Notes: generated by a model not told the origin, from the sequence alone. A DNA stretch of 64,000 nt from Limnohabitans sp. (GCF_023910625.1 NZ_JAAVVW010000003.1:806001-870000), one strand, 5' to 3'. Numbered from the stretch's first letter, positions 53,057-63,056 are shown. Numbers and translations are program-made.

Positions 53057-54190
53057 GTGCCCTCTTTGCCCGATCAACCGTCTCCTCTGCACCATGCGCT
53101 GCAATTGGCTCAACAAGGCCTGTGGCTGACCTCGCCCAACCCGCGTGTGGGTTGTGTGATCACCGCCGCCGACGGCACGGTGCTGGGCCAAGGCCACACC
53201 CAGCGTGCAGGTGGCCCTCATGCCGAAATCATGGCCTTGCGGGACGCGGCCGAGCGTGGGCACCATGTGCACGGTGCCACCGCTTGGGTGACGCTGGAGC
53301 CCTGCGCCCACCACGGGCGCACAGGACCTTGCTGCGACGTGCTGGCGGCGGCGGGCATCGCCCGCGTGGTGGCGGCCCTGACCGATCCCAACCCCCAAGT
53401 GGCGGGCCAAGGCATGGCGCGGCTGGCGGCTGCGGGGGTGCAGACCCACATCTTGGATGCGCAGGATGACACCGCCGTTGAGGCCCGTGAATTGAACATC
53501 GGCTTTTTCAGCCGCATGGAACGGGGCCTGCCCTGGGTGCGGATGAAGGTGGCCGCCTCTTTGGACGGACAAACCGCCCTGCAAAACGGCCAAAGCCAGT
53601 GGATCACCGGCCCCGAAGCCCGCACCGACGGCCATGCCTGGCGCGCCAGAGCCTGCGCCATCCTGACCGGCATCGGCACTGTGCTCGAAGACGACCCTTT
53701 GCTCAATGTGCGCGGCATGGACACCCCGCGCCAACCGCACTTGGTGGTGGTGGACAGCCGCCTGGACATGCCCCTGAATGCCCAACTGCTGGACACGCAA
53801 GGCACGGGCGATCAGGCCCGGCAAATCTGGGTTTACACAGCCACCACAGAACACTTGGACAAACGCGCCGCGCTGACGGCACGCGGCGTGACCGTGATCA
53901 ACTGCCCCGGCCCCGGCGGCAAGGTCGATCTGGCGGCCATGCTGCGCGACCTGGCCCGGCGTGAGATCAATGAGCTGCATGTGGAAGCCGGGCACAAGCT
54001 CAACGGCTCCTTCATACGCGAAGGGTTGGTGGACGAATTTCTGGTTTACCTGGCTCCGCAACTGCTAGGGCCAGGCCAAGGCCTGGCCAATTTGCCTGCG
54101 CTCACCGAGTTGCGTGGCGCTGTGCAGCTGGCCTTTCATGCGGTGGACCGCATCGGACCCGATTTGCGCCTGTTGCTGCGCCGGGCTTGA
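53057..54190 (+). CDS. ribD: Bifunctional riboflavin deaminase/reductase RibD
   Basis: RibD carries out the second and third steps of riboflavin synthesis. The 377-residue protein has the deaminase zinc site HAEIMAL and LEPCAHHGRTGPCC near residues 50-90. The reductase domain (VRMKVAASLDGQTALQNGQS) starts near residue 155. GTG 53057 gives the family's normal N-terminus (HHALQLAQQGLWLTSPNPRV). It converges with rpiA. Confidence 0.95.
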   Translation: MPSLPDQPSPLHHALQLAQQGLWLTSPNPRVGCVITAADGTVLGQGHTQRAGGPHAEIMALRDAAERGHHVHGATAWVTLEPCAHHGRTGPCCDVLAAAGIARVVAALTDPNPQVAGQGMARLAAAGVQTHILDAQDDTAVEARELNIGFFSRMERGLPWVRMKVAASLDGQTALQNGQSQWITGPEARTDGHAWRARACAILTGIGTVLEDDPLLNVRGMDTPRQPHLVVVDSRLDMPLNAQLLDTQGTGDQARQIWVYTATTEHLDKRAALTARGVTVINCPGPGGKVDLAAMLRDLARREINELHVEAGHKLNGSFIREGLVDEFLVYLAPQLLGPGQGLANLPALTELRGAVQLAFHAVDRIGPDLRLLLRRA

Positions 54191-54207
54191 GGCTGTAAAA
54201 CCTCGCG

Positions 54208-54879
54208 TCAGAACGCCAGCGTCTTCACGCCTTGAGCAGTACCCAGCAGGCACACCTGCGCTTTTTGCAGCGCAAACACACCGACCGTGACCACGCCAGG
54301 CCATTGGCTGACTTCGGTCTCGAACGCCACCGGGTCGGTGATCGTCAAACCCTTCACATCCACAATATGCTGCCCGTTGTCGGTCACGAGCGGCTGGCCG
54401 TCTTTCAAGCGAACCACCGCGCTGCCGCCCATGGCTAAAAACTGGCGCATCACGCGGGCCGTGGCCATGGGGATCACTTCCACGGGCAATGGAAACGCAC
54501 CCAAAGCACCGACCAATTTGCTCTCGTCGGCGATGCAGACAAACTTTTTACTCTGGGCCGCCACGATTTTTTCTCGGGTGAGCGCCGCACCACCACCCTT
54601 GACCATGTGGCCTTGGGGGTCGATTTCATCCGCGCCGTCGATGTAGACCGACAAGCTCTCGACCTCGTTGCTGTCAAACACCGGAATGCCCAGGGCTTTG
54701 AGGCGCACGGTGGAGGCTTCGGAACTGGACACCGCGCCTTTGATCTGGTCCTTCATGGTGGCCAGGGCGTCAATGAATTTGTTCACCGTGGAGCCGGTGC
54801 CCACGCCAACGATCTCCCCGGGAACAACGTATTTCAGGGCGGCTTGGCCCACCAGGGCTTTGAGTTCGTCTTGGGTCAT
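54208..54879 (-). CDS. rpiA: Ribose-5-phosphate isomerase A
   Basis: RpiA interconverts ribose 5-phosphate and ribulose 5-phosphate in the pentose phosphate pathway. The 223-residue enzyme shows [16 protein letters not shown] for phosphate binding, [20 protein letters not shown] with catalytic residues, and [13 protein letters not shown]. It is divergent from pyrD. Confidence 0.96.
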   Translation of the reverse strand: MTQDELKALVGQAALKYVVPGEIVGVGTGSTVNKFIDALATMKDQIKGAVSSSEASTVRLKALGIPVFDSNEVESLSVYIDGADEIDPQGHMVKGGGAALTREKIVAAQSKKFVCIADESKLVGALGAFPLPVEVIPMATARVMRQFLAMGGSAVVRLKDGQPLVTDNGQHIVDVKGLTITDPVAFETEVSQWPGVVTVGVFALQKAQVCLLGTAQGVKTLAF

Positions 54880-54976
54880 GAAAGGGGCTCGGTTGATCAG
54901 GCAAAAAGGCGGGCCGAGGTTTGCGACAATCGGAGCAACCGATACCCACGACCCTGCACCAGCCCGGAATTATCCA

Positions 54977-56020
54977 ATGTCCCTGATCCCCTACGCCTTC
55001 GCCCGCCCCTTTTTGTTCAAAATGGACCCCGAGGCGGCCCACGACCTGACCATCGAAGGCTTGGCCCGCACCCAAAACACCCCGCTCGACTGCGCTTACC
55101 GCCAGCCCTTTGTGGCGCAACCCACCATGCTGGCAGGTCTGCACTTTCCCAACCGTGTCGGCATGGCTGCGGGTTTGGACAAAAACGCCCGCTGCATCGA
55201 CGGTCTGGGTGCCATGGGCTTTGGCTTTGTCGAAGTCGGCACCGTCACGCCCAAAGCGCAACCCGGCAACCCCAAACCCCGCATGTTCCGCCTGCCCGAG
55301 GCCAACGCGCTGATCAACCGCTTGGGTTTCAACAACGACGGGCTCGATGCCTTCATCGCCAACGTCAAGCGCTCCAAGTTCCGCCAGCAAGGTCGCCTGC
55401 TGGGCCTGAACATTGGCAAGAACGCCGCCACACCGATTGAGAACGCGACCCACGACTATTTGATCGCCTTGGCAGGTGTGTACCCGCATGCCGACTACGT
55501 GACGGTGAACATCTCCAGCCCCAACACCAAGAACCTGCGCGCCCTGCAAAGCGACGAAGCGCTGGACGGCCTGCTGGGCGAACTGGTGGCGCGGCGCGAA
55601 GAACTGGCCACCGAACATGGCCGCCGCGTGCCCATGTTCCTCAAAATCGCCCCCGATCTGGACGAGACCCAAGTGGGCGTGATCGCCGCCACCCTTCAAA
55701 AGCACGGCATGGACGGCGTGATCGCCACCAACACCACCTTGGCGCGTGACGCCGTGAGCGGCTTGCCCCATGCCGAAGAAATGGGCGGACTGTCAGGTTC
55801 GCCCGTGCTGCAAGGCAGCAACCGCGTGATTCGGCACTTGCGCGCCGCTTTGGGCAAAGACTTTCCCATCATCGGCGTGGGCGGTATCCTGAGCGGGCAC
55901 GACGCGATTTCAAAAATAGAAGCTGGGGCCGACGTGGTGCAGATTTACACCGGCCTCATTTACAAAGGCCCGGTGCTGGTGACCGAAGTGGCGAGCGCGT
56001 TGCAGCAGATGAAGCGGTGA
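54977..56020 (+). CDS. pyrD: Dihydroorotate dehydrogenase (quinone), class 2
   Basis: PyrD oxidises dihydroorotate to orotate in pyrimidine synthesis, at the inner membrane. The 347-residue flavoprotein has an N-terminal membrane-associating helix ([20 protein letters not shown]) and [30 protein letters not shown] holds the class 2 catalytic Ser, and [13 protein letters not shown] binds FMN. ATG 54977 fits the family start. Confidence 0.96.
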   Translation: MSLIPYAFARPFLFKMDPEAAHDLTIEGLARTQNTPLDCAYRQPFVAQPTMLAGLHFPNRVGMAAGLDKNARCIDGLGAMGFGFVEVGTVTPKAQPGNPKPRMFRLPEANALINRLGFNNDGLDAFIANVKRSKFRQQGRLLGLNIGKNAATPIENATHDYLIALAGVYPHADYVTVNISSPNTKNLRALQSDEALDGLLGELVARREELATEHGRRVPMFLKIAPDLDETQVGVIAATLQKHGMDGVIATNTTLARDAVSGLPHAEEMGGLSGSPVLQGSNRVIRHLRAALGKDFPIIGVGGILSGHDAISKIEAGADVVQIYTGLIYKGPVLVTEVASALQQMKR

Positions 56021-56024
56021 ACGC

Positions 56025-56855
56025 TCAGTCCTTGAAGTACACCAACTGGTGCGTGCTCGCCAGCAACTGAGCTTCGGGGCTCCACAGCTCGCCGGTCTGG
56101 TCAAAGTAGCCGTGGCGGTAGTTGAGCGCCTTGGCCACGCCCAGAACATGGCGTGTGCCCACCTGCGCCAGCAAAGCACTGTCGGCGTGGAAATAGGTGG
56201 TCATTGACACCGTGCCAATGAGGGCACGGCGGCGGCGGCGGATGTAGATGCGCGGGAAAAAGCTGTCGCTGATGGCCGCCAAAGAAACAAAGTCCAGCGC
56301 CCGCTCGGGCTCGTCGCGCACCCACAGGATGGAGCGCGAATGGGCTTGCTCTTGCTCGTCAAAGACTGCGGGGAATGCGCCTTCGACAAAGCGCATGTCG
56401 TAGCGCTGTGGCCAGGCGGGCATGCCTTTGACGGGCATGCGCGGCACAGCTTCGGGTACGGGCACATTGGCAGGCATCACGGCTTCAACGTCTGACCAGG
56501 TTTCGCGCCGCACGGCAAATACCGCCGTGGCAGTGGCCACCACGCCTTCTGTGTCATTTTGGGCCTGATGCGCGTCGATGATCCAGTGCTGGGTCGATCG
56601 GTTGGTGCGCACGGGCCGCGCCACAAAGCGGATCTCACCATCGGCCACCGGGGCGGCAAAGTTGACTGTCAGGGCCACGGGTTCGCCCAAGCGCTCGGGG
56701 TGCAGCATGACCGACTGCAGCAACTGCGCCGCCGTGGTGCCGCCAAAGGGCCCGACCATGTTGGCGTAAGCCGGATGGGTTGCGCCCATGAATTGGTGGC
56801 GCGTGTCCCCAAGCGCTGAGGCGCGCAGGGCAATGGCTTCGTCAAGTTGGTGCAT
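56025..56855 (-). CDS. Acyl-CoA thioesterase family protein (double hotdog)
   Basis: This 276-residue protein has an N-terminal hotdog domain (MVGPFGGTTAAQLLQSVMLH, VALTVNFAAPVADGEIRFVA) and a C-terminal one (FVSLAAISDSFFPRIYIRRR, MTTYFHADSALLAQVG). ATG 56855 is used. An in-frame TTG about 20 bases upstream with GGGGA before it, or ATG 56891, are alternatives; a -10-like TATGAT overlaps the latter. Substrate chain length unknown. Confidence 0.82.
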   Translation of the reverse strand: MHQLDEAIALRASALGDTRHQFMGATHPAYANMVGPFGGTTAAQLLQSVMLHPERLGEPVALTVNFAAPVADGEIRFVARPVRTNRSTQHWIIDAHQAQNDTEGVVATATAVFAVRRETWSDVEAVMPANVPVPEAVPRMPVKGMPAWPQRYDMRFVEGAFPAVFDEQEQAHSRSILWVRDEPERALDFVSLAAISDSFFPRIYIRRRRRALIGTVSMTTYFHADSALLAQVGTRHVLGVAKALNYRHGYFDQTGELWSPEAQLLASTHQLVYFKD

Positions 56856-57032
56856 TCGGTCGCTGGATGTCAAGTGAGTGTCCCCTATCATAAAATCGCG
56901 ACCCATCCACGACTGTCCCGTATGAACGTCTCCACAATCCCCACAGCCCGTGCCCAAAGCTGTGGAAAAGTGCAGGGACAAGCCGCCAAAGGCCCGACCA
57001 GCATGGGCTGACGGGGCGTGCTTAAAAAAGCA

Positions 57033-59402
57033 TCACTCCACCCGCGTCACCCGATTCGGCTTGAAGCCCAGATCCGCCACTTTGCCCTTCTTGGCCCGCG
57101 CCACTTTGGCATTGTTCAGGCTGCGGATTTCCAGCGTTTCTTCTCGCGCTTTGCCACCGCGCCCAATGCCTTCGATCTTGATGCTGCGGGTATAGGCCGC
57201 AGCACCGGCCAAGCTGTCTTTGGCCTCCAGGTCGATCAGCATCAGGCCCCGGCCGCCTTTTTCCATGGTCTTGAGTTCGTTGATCTCAAAGGTCAAGACA
57301 CGGCCGCCCGTACTGGCACAGCACACGCTGGTCGCTGCAGGCATGGGCAGCTTGTCGGCAGGCACGGTGGCGCTGGAGCCGCTCACATGGCTGGGGGCGC
57401 AGACGGTTTCGCCGTCGCCCAGGCTGATGAAAGCCTTGCCCGCTTTGTTGCGCGAGATCATGTTCTCGACCGAAGCCAAGAAGCCGTAGCCGCCCGAGCC
57501 ACTCAACAGCAGCATGGCGTTGGCGGGGCCTGCAAAGTAGTGGGCAATTTGCGTGGTGGGCTCCAGCTCGATCAGCGTGGTCACAGGCTGCCCGTCGCCT
57601 CTTGCGCCGGGCAAGGTGGCCACAGGCACGCTGTAGACGCGGCCGTTGCTGCCCATGATGATGAGCGTGTCCACCGTGCGGCACTCAAAGGTGCCGTACA
57701 GGCCGTCGCCCGCCTTGAAGGCAAAGCTCGTGGCGTCGTGGCCGTGGCCAGTGCGGGCACGCACCCAGCCTTTTTCCGACACGACCACCGTCACCGGCTC
57801 GTCCACCACCTTGACTTCGGCGATGGCTTTTTTCTCTTCCTGGATCAAGGTGCGTCGCGGGTCGGCAAAAGTCTTGGCGTCGGCTTCGATCTCCTTGACC
57901 ATCAGGCGGCGCAGCGCGGCGGGGCTGCCCAAAATTTCTTCCAGCTTTCCTTGTTCACCGCGCAGTTCACTCAGCTCTTGCTCGATCTTGATGGCCTCAA
58001 GTCGCGCCAGTTGGCGCAGGCGGATTTCGAGGATGTCTTCGGCCTGGCGATCGCTCAAGCGGAAGGCCTCGATCAGCGCCGGCTTGGGCTCGTCGCTGTG
58101 GCGGATGATGCGGATCACCTCGTCAATGTTGAGCAAGACCAGCTGACGGCCTTCTAGAATGTGGATGCGGTCCAGCACTTTGTTCAAGCGGTGCTGGCTG
58201 CGGCGGGTGATGGTGGTCTGGCGAAAGCTGATCCACTCCACCAACATCTGGCGCAGCGACTTTTGAATCGGCTTGCCGTCGATGCCCACAGACGTCATGT
58301 TGATCGGTGCCGAGGTTTCCAGGCTGGTGTGCGCCAGCAAGGCGGTGATGAGTTCTTGCTGCAGGGTGCGGCTGGTCTTGGGCTCGAACACCAGGCGCAC
58401 GGCGGCGTCTTTGCTCGATTCGTCACGCACCACATCGAGCACGGCCAACATGCTGGCTTTGAGCTGCAACTGGTCGGTGCTGAGCGCTTTTTTACCGGCT
58501 TTGACTTTGGGGTTGGTGAGTTCTTCGATCTCTTCGAGCACGCGCTGCGAGCTGACACCTTGCGGCAATTCGGTCACCACCAGTTGCCACTGGCCCCGGG
58601 CGAGTTCTTCGATCTTCCAGCGGGCACGCACTTTGAGGCTGCCGCGCCCGGTGCGGTAGGCGTCGGCAATGTCGCTGGCCGGGCTGATGATCTGACCGCC
58701 ACCGGGGTAGTCGGGGCCGGGAAGGATGGCCATCAACTCGCTGTCGCTCAGCTTGTCGTTCTTGATCAGCGCCACGCAGGCGTCGGCCACTTCGCGCAGG
58801 TTGTGGCTGGGGATTTCGGTGGCCAGGCCCACCGCGATGCCGCTGGCGCCGTTGAGAAGGCTGAAGGGCAAGCGGGCGGGCAGCTGGCGCGGCTCTTCGG
58901 TGGAGCCGTCGTAGTTGGGGATGAAGTCCACCGTACCCATGTCGATCTCATCCAGCAACAAGCTGGTGATGCGCGACAAACGCGCTTCGGTGTAACGCAT
59001 GGCGGCTGCGCCGTCGCCGTCGCGCGAGCCAAAGTTGCCCTGGCCGTCGATGAGCGGGTAGCGCTGCGAAAAGTCTTGCGCCATGCGCACCAGCGCGTCA
59101 TAGGCGGCGGTGTCGCCGTGCGGGTGGTAGCGGCCCAGCACATCGCCCACCACGCGGGCGCTTTTGACGGGCTTGGCGGCGGTGTTGTTGTTCGGGCCGC
59201 TGTACGACAAACCCATGCGGTCCATCGAATACAAAATGCGGCGCTGCACCGGCTTTTGGCCGTCGCACACATCGGGCAAGGCGCGGCCTTTGACGACGGA
59301 CAGCGCGTATTCGAGGTAGGCACGCTGGGCGTAGGCGCCCAGGTGGTCGCCTTCGGGGGCGGCGGGTTGAAGTGAAGCTTCGGGGGTCAGCAGGTCAGTC
59401 AT
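57033..59402 (-). CDS. parC: DNA topoisomerase IV subunit A
   Basis: ParC cuts and rejoins DNA to decatenate daughter chromosomes. The 789-residue protein has the catalytic Tyr in [11 protein letters not shown] and the winged-helix region [20 protein letters not shown]. The C-terminal beta-pinwheel starts near residue 520. At the two quinolone-resistance positions it has Thr and Asp where E. coli has Ser80 and Glu84. Its partner parE lies 1.6 kb upstream, across an accessory insertion. Confidence 0.95.
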   Translation of the reverse strand: MTDLLTPEASLQPAAPEGDHLGAYAQRAYLEYALSVVKGRALPDVCDGQKPVQRRILYSMDRMGLSYSGPNNNTAAKPVKSARVVGDVLGRYHPHGDTAAYDALVRMAQDFSQRYPLIDGQGNFGSRDGDGAAAMRYTEARLSRITSLLLDEIDMGTVDFIPNYDGSTEEPRQLPARLPFSLLNGASGIAVGLATEIPSHNLREVADACVALIKNDKLSDSELMAILPGPDYPGGGQIISPASDIADAYRTGRGSLKVRARWKIEELARGQWQLVVTELPQGVSSQRVLEEIEELTNPKVKAGKKALSTDQLQLKASMLAVLDVVRDESSKDAAVRLVFEPKTSRTLQQELITALLAHTSLETSAPINMTSVGIDGKPIQKSLRQMLVEWISFRQTTITRRSQHRLNKVLDRIHILEGRQLVLLNIDEVIRIIRHSDEPKPALIEAFRLSDRQAEDILEIRLRQLARLEAIKIEQELSELRGEQGKLEEILGSPAALRRLMVKEIEADAKTFADPRRTLIQEEKKAIAEVKVVDEPVTVVVSEKGWVRARTGHGHDATSFAFKAGDGLYGTFECRTVDTLIIMGSNGRVYSVPVATLPGARGDGQPVTTLIELEPTTQIAHYFAGPANAMLLLSGSGGYGFLASVENMISRNKAGKAFISLGDGETVCAPSHVSGSSATVPADKLPMPAATSVCCASTGGRVLTFEINELKTMEKGGRGLMLIDLEAKDSLAGAAAYTRSIKIEGIGRGGKAREETLEIRSLNNAKVARAKKGKVADLGFKPNRVTRVE

Positions 59403-59464
59403 TGGGGTTCAGGTTTTGTAATGTAAAAATAGGGCTGAGGCCAACAAGTGCATCATCAGACAAA

Positions 59465-59593
59465 TCAAGGAGTAATCTCTGCCAGCGTCTGCCGAGCTAC
59501 TTGAACATGGGGTTGGCAAACGGTCTCATGGTTTTTGTACAGCCACACTTCAATGGTGTCGCTTTCAGATTGGTAAATGGTGATGTGGCTCAT
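59465..59593 (-). pseudogene. RhuM-like N-terminal fragment
   Basis: A 42-residue frame, ITIYQSESDTIEVWLYKNHE then TVCQPHVQVARQ, resembles the start of RhuM/virulence-type proteins (IIYQ…VEVRLE…ETVWL). The rest of the gene is missing. A TAGGAGC ribosome site precedes it and overlaps the stop of the fragment upstream. RhuM genes often sit in restriction-modification loci. Confidence 0.45.
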
Positions 59594-59605
59594 ACGGTCT
59601 TGCTC

Positions 59606-59672
59606 CTAACTTGCAGCAGCAAAACGAACTTCAGGAAACGGATCGCTTTTGGCAGATTCGATGAGCATCTCT
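59606..59672 (-). pseudogene. C-terminal end of an unidentified gene, cut by the IS remnant
   Basis: The frame ELEMLIESAKSDPFPEVRFA ends at TAG 59606-59608 and directly precedes the RhuM-like fragment. Its upstream part is lost where the IS481 remnant begins. The parent gene is not recognised. Confidence 0.35.
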
Positions 59673-59816
59673 AGCTCACGCGTTACGTGGCTCTGTACAA
59701 CCATCAGTTACCCCAGTCAGCGCTTAAAAGCAAAACACCGATGAGGGCCATGAAAGACTGGTACGCTTCTCATCCTCATTTGTTTATAAAACGGCCTTAC
59801 GATCATCCGGGATGCG
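59673..59816 (+). mobile_element. Remnant of the IS481 element (transposase 3' end plus one inverted repeat)
   Basis: About 144 bp nearly identical, in the reverse orientation, to the transposase 3' end and left inverted repeat of the intact copy at 18.87 kb. It includes ACGGCCTTACGATCATCCGG and the segment encoding WYASHPHLFIKRPYDHPG. The terminal bases ACA of the repeat and the rest of the element are missing, so it is a dead fragment. Confidence 0.85.
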
Positions 59817-60103
59817 CCATCTAGCTCAATGTGCTGGGGCTTGTAGCCTTTTTCAAGCAGCCGATGGACACATTCCAACACCACCGCGTTTTCAGACGAC
59901 GAGAAGTTGCAGGTGTCAGCACGGTTGACCTTGAAGCCGTGTATTTTCGGGTAATCGATGCTTTGCTTGCTGAAATCAATGCGGATGGCCTCACCGTTCT
60001 CGCCATAGGTTTTGTGCAAAACATCGCTGACTTCTTGGCTGTCTGCCGAAAACCCCAAATGCAAGGCAAAGGCAAAGGCACGGAAATGGTGTTCGTCGAT
60101 CAT
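59817..60103 (-). pseudogene. Truncated N-terminus of a restriction/DNA-methylase-type protein
   Basis: The frame from ATG 60103 gives 95 residues before running into the IS remnant. The segment FSSSENAVVLECVHRLLEKG and YKPQHIELDGA resembles the opening of large restriction-enzyme or N-6 DNA methylase polypeptides (SENFVV-ECV-RLL-KGY-P-HIELE). The earlier part, ALHLGFSADSQEVSDVLHKT, fits the same start region. The remaining several hundred codons are gone. The assignment is from remembered family pattern only. Confidence 0.45.
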
Positions 60104-60237
60104 GTGGTTTTCCGTGTTGACGGTGCGTTTATTTGAGATTGAACACCAAAGAATACAACCAGATCGACCAACACATCCCGGTAAATAGAGGGTTTGAAAT
60201 CGAGCAGTTCAATGCGCAGTTGGTAGGCCAAAGTCAT
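60100..60237 (-). pseudogene. pRiA4b ORF-3-like N-terminal fragment
   Basis: This 45-residue frame starts MTLAYQLRIELLDFKPSIYR, close to plasmid pRiA4b ORF-3 family proteins (YQL-I-L-KP-IWR). It then degenerates after VLVD. Its stop codon overlaps the start of the methylase-like fragment (ATGA). It is probably a worn gene end. Confidence 0.4.
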
Positions 60238-60257
60238 GGGCGATGGAAGCTCAGGGT

Positions 60258-60695
60258 TTATGGAACGAGCACCTTAGGCACCCAACCTTTTGCAGTGGCC
60301 CGATTGGCAAAGCCTTTGGAATCGAAGGTGACCAGCACATCGCAATGGCGGCTGCTGGCGTGGTGCAAGGCATCGGCAAAGTCGAAACCTTGGCTCAAGG
60401 CATCGCAGGCACTTTGCAAGGCTTGGCGGTCTTGCATTTGCACCTGGGGCATGCTGAGCAAGTGGTTGAACACCTTGGCCACCGTGCGTGCCTCCAGTTT
60501 GTAGAACCCACGCAGAACCCACTCCAACTCCAAGGCCACGGTGGTGGCCACGAAGAGGGGTTTGCCACTCTCCAGCAAGGCACGGGCATGTTCACACTGG
60601 AGCGCCGTGGCGGCATCGGTTTGCTCGGCCTGCACGTAATAACGCGCCAACACATTGGTGTCCAACGCCGTCAGCTGCGAGGTGCGTTGCTTCAT
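60258..60695 (-). CDS. vapC: VapC-type PIN-domain toxin
   Basis: This 145-residue ribonuclease toxin has the PIN acidic set: Asp12 in LTALDTNVLARYY, Glu in VALELEWVLRGF, Asp in FDFADALHHASS and Asp in VLVTFDSKGFAN. It starts within the stop codon of the antitoxin gene. PIN toxins cut tRNA or rRNA. Confidence 0.92.
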   Translation of the reverse strand: MKQRTSQLTALDTNVLARYYVQAEQTDAATALQCEHARALLESGKPLFVATTVALELEWVLRGFYKLEARTVAKVFNHLLSMPQVQMQDRQALQSACDALSQGFDFADALHHASSRHCDVLVTFDSKGFANRATAKGWVPKVLVP

Positions 60696-60928
60696 GGCTT
60701 GAGCGCTTGAGCCGCATCCCAATCGGCAGCTACGTGCGCCCCCTTGACTTTGACCATGCCAAAACCCGGTTGGGGCGACTTTTTGGCAGGGACTGCGGGG
60801 CGCAAGGTAATACAAGTGGCGTCGGCACTGAGGTCAAACGTCACCGCTTGCCCTGGCATCAAGCCCAGTTGCTGGCGCAAGGCTTGAGGAATGGTGACTT
60901 GGCCTTTGCTGGTCAGTGTGGAAAGCAT
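60692..60928 (-). CDS. vapB: VapB-type AbrB-family antitoxin
   Basis: This 78-residue protein has a swapped-hairpin AbrB domain (MLSTLTSKGQVTIPQALRQQ) and a C-terminal toxin-binding tail (FGMVKVKGAHVAADWDAAQA). The start at 60928 is preceded by GGAGG. It is coupled to vapC by a 4-bp overlap. Confidence 0.92.
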   Translation of the reverse strand: MLSTLTSKGQVTIPQALRQQLGLMPGQAVTFDLSADATCITLRPAVPAKKSPQPGFGMVKVKGAHVAADWDAAQALKP

Positions 60929-60971
60929 GGTTGACCTCCGGGTTGATCTGGGTGCGGGTGAAAGCACCATT

Positions 60972-60992
60972 GAATTGTATTACCAAGTAAGA
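60972..60992 (-). promoter_or_regulatory. vapBC promoter/operator
   Basis: The inverted repeat TTAC-CAA-GTAA (60980-60990) overlaps a minus-strand -10-like TACAAT, about 45 bp upstream of vapB. Autorepression by VapBC is the expected use. Confidence 0.4.
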
Positions 60993-61004
60993 ATTGACAC
61001 CGAT

Positions 61005-62987
61005 TTACACATCGATCTCAATCGAGTCGCCGTGCAGTTCCATCAGCTCGCGGCGGGCGGCGGCTTCGCCTTTGCCCATGAGCTGGGTCATGAGGTTTTC
61101 GGTGCCCGCGTTGTCCAGCGGGCCCAACTCGATCGGCAGCAAGCGGCGCGTGTCGGGGTTGAGGGTGGTGTCCCACAGCTGCTCGGCGCTCATCTCGCCC
61201 AGACCCTTGAAGCGGCTGATGCTCCAGCCACCTTCTTTCAAGCCATCTTTGCGCAGCTTGTCGATGATGGCCATGAGCTCACCCTCGTCCAGCGCATAGG
61301 CTTTGGACGCGGGCTTTTTGCCGCGTGCCGGCGCATCGACCCGGAACAGCGGGGGCCGCGCCACATAGAGGTGCCCAGCTTCGATCAGCTTGGGAAAATG
61401 CCGGAAGAACAAGGTCAGCAGCAGCACCTGGATGTGCGAGCCGTCCACGTCCGCGTCGGACAAGATGCAGACCTTGCCGTAGCGCAGGTTGCTCATGTCA
61501 GGGTTGTCGTTGGGCCCGTGCGGGTCCACGCCGATGGCCACCGAGATATCGTGGATTTCGTTGTTGGCAAACAGGCGGTCGCGGTCCACTTCCCAGGTGT
61601 TGAGCACCTTGCCGCGCAGGGGCAAGATGGCCTGGCACTCTTTGTTGCGGCCCATCTTGGCGCTGCCACCGGCCGAGTCGCCCTCGACCAAAAACACCTC
61701 GTTGTGCAGGATGTCTTTGCTCTCGCAATCGGTCAGTTTGCCCGGCAGCACGGCCACGCCGGAGCTCTTGCGCTTTTCGACCTTCTGGCCCGCTTTTTGG
61801 CGGGTTTGCGCGGCCTTGATGGCCAGCTCGGCCAGCTTTTTGCCGTGGTCCACATGCTCGTTGAGCCACAATTCCAAAGCCGGGCGCACAAAGCTGGAGA
61901 CCAGGCGCACCGCGTCGCGCGAGTTCAGGCGCTCCTTGATCTGGCCCTGAAACTGCGGGTCGAGCACTTTGGCGCTCAGCACATAGCTGGCACGCGCAAA
62001 CACGTCCTCGGGCATGAGCTTGACGCCTTTGGGCAGCAAGCCGTGCAACTCGATGAAACTCTTGACAGCGGTGAACAGGCCGTCGCGCAAGCCGCTGTCG
62101 TGTGTGCCGCCCGCGCTGGTGGGAATCAGGTTGACGTAGCTCTCTCGCACCGGCGCACCGTCTTCGGTGAAAGCCACCGCCCACGAAGCGCCCTCGCCTT
62201 CGGCAAAGCTGTCGTGGTTGGCGTCGGCAAAGCCCTCGCCCTCAAACAAAGGGATCACCGGGTCACCGTTGAGCGTTTGCGTCAGGTAGTCGCGCAGACC
62301 GGCTTTGTATTGCCACTGCTGGTTTTCCTTGGTTTTCTCGTTCACCAAAGTCACCGTCACGCCCGGCATGAGCACGGCTTTGCTGCGCAGCAGGTGGGTC
62401 AGCTCGTTCATGGGCAGGGCGCTGGATTCAAAGAATTTGGCGTCGGGCCAGGCGCGCACGGTGGTGCCCTGTTTGCGGTCACCCTCGCCTGTGGGCCGCT
62501 TGACCAAAGACTCGGTCACGTCGCCGCCCGAGAAAACCAGCGTCGCCACTTGGCCTTCACGGTAACTGGTCGCCTCCAAGCGCTTGGACAGCGCATTGGT
62601 CACCGACACGCCCACGCCGTGCAAACCGCCCGAGAAGCTGTAAGCCCCGCCCTTGCCCTTGTCGAACTTGCCACCCGCGTGCAAACGGGTGAACACCAAC
62701 TCGATCACCGGGGCGTTTTCTTCGGGGTGCAGGCCAAAGGGAATGCCCCGGCCATCGTCTTCGATGCTGACCGAGCCATCCAAATGCAGGATGACTTTGA
62801 TCTTTTTGCCGTAACCCGCCAGAGCCTCGTCGGCGGCGTTGTCCAGCACTTCTTGGATGATGTGCAGGGGGTTGTCGGTGCGGGTGTACATGCCCGGGCG
62901 TTGCTTGACGGGCTCGAGGCCCTTCAGGACGCGGATCGAGCCTTCGGAGTACTCACTGGAGGTTTTGACAGTTGATTGGGTGGCCAT
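61005..62987 (-). CDS. parE: DNA topoisomerase IV subunit B
   Basis: ParE supplies ATP-driven gating for topoisomerase IV. The 660-residue protein has the GHKL ATPase (VLDNAADEALAGYG, IEDDGRGIPFG, GGLHGVGVSVTNAL) and a TOPRIM domain (FLVEGDSAGGSAKMGRNKEC, DADVDGSH). It ends with RRLLPIELGPLDNA and a short tail. ATG 62987 gives the family start (MATQSTVKTSSEYSEGS). It lies upstream of parC on the same strand, separated by vapBC and gene debris. Confidence 0.95.
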   Translation of the reverse strand: MATQSTVKTSSEYSEGSIRVLKGLEPVKQRPGMYTRTDNPLHIIQEVLDNAADEALAGYGKKIKVILHLDGSVSIEDDGRGIPFGLHPEENAPVIELVFTRLHAGGKFDKGKGGAYSFSGGLHGVGVSVTNALSKRLEATSYREGQVATLVFSGGDVTESLVKRPTGEGDRKQGTTVRAWPDAKFFESSALPMNELTHLLRSKAVLMPGVTVTLVNEKTKENQQWQYKAGLRDYLTQTLNGDPVIPLFEGEGFADANHDSFAEGEGASWAVAFTEDGAPVRESYVNLIPTSAGGTHDSGLRDGLFTAVKSFIELHGLLPKGVKLMPEDVFARASYVLSAKVLDPQFQGQIKERLNSRDAVRLVSSFVRPALELWLNEHVDHGKKLAELAIKAAQTRQKAGQKVEKRKSSGVAVLPGKLTDCESKDILHNEVFLVEGDSAGGSAKMGRNKECQAILPLRGKVLNTWEVDRDRLFANNEIHDISVAIGVDPHGPNDNPDMSNLRYGKVCILSDADVDGSHIQVLLLTLFFRHFPKLIEAGHLYVARPPLFRVDAPARGKKPASKAYALDEGELMAIIDKLRKDGLKEGGWSISRFKGLGEMSAEQLWDTTLNPDTRRLLPIELGPLDNAGTENLMTQLMGKGEAAARRELMELHGDSIEIDV

Positions 62988-63056
62988 GGTGGCGGATTGT
63001 AGAGGGATTTCAGGCGCATCACTGGATATAAACACAGCCCATTACACCTGAACCGT

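Noticed and set aside
60891-62975. A 694-codon plus-strand open frame opposite parE
   Set aside because: parE on the minus strand is unambiguous, and the plus-strand frame has only mirror-type composition.
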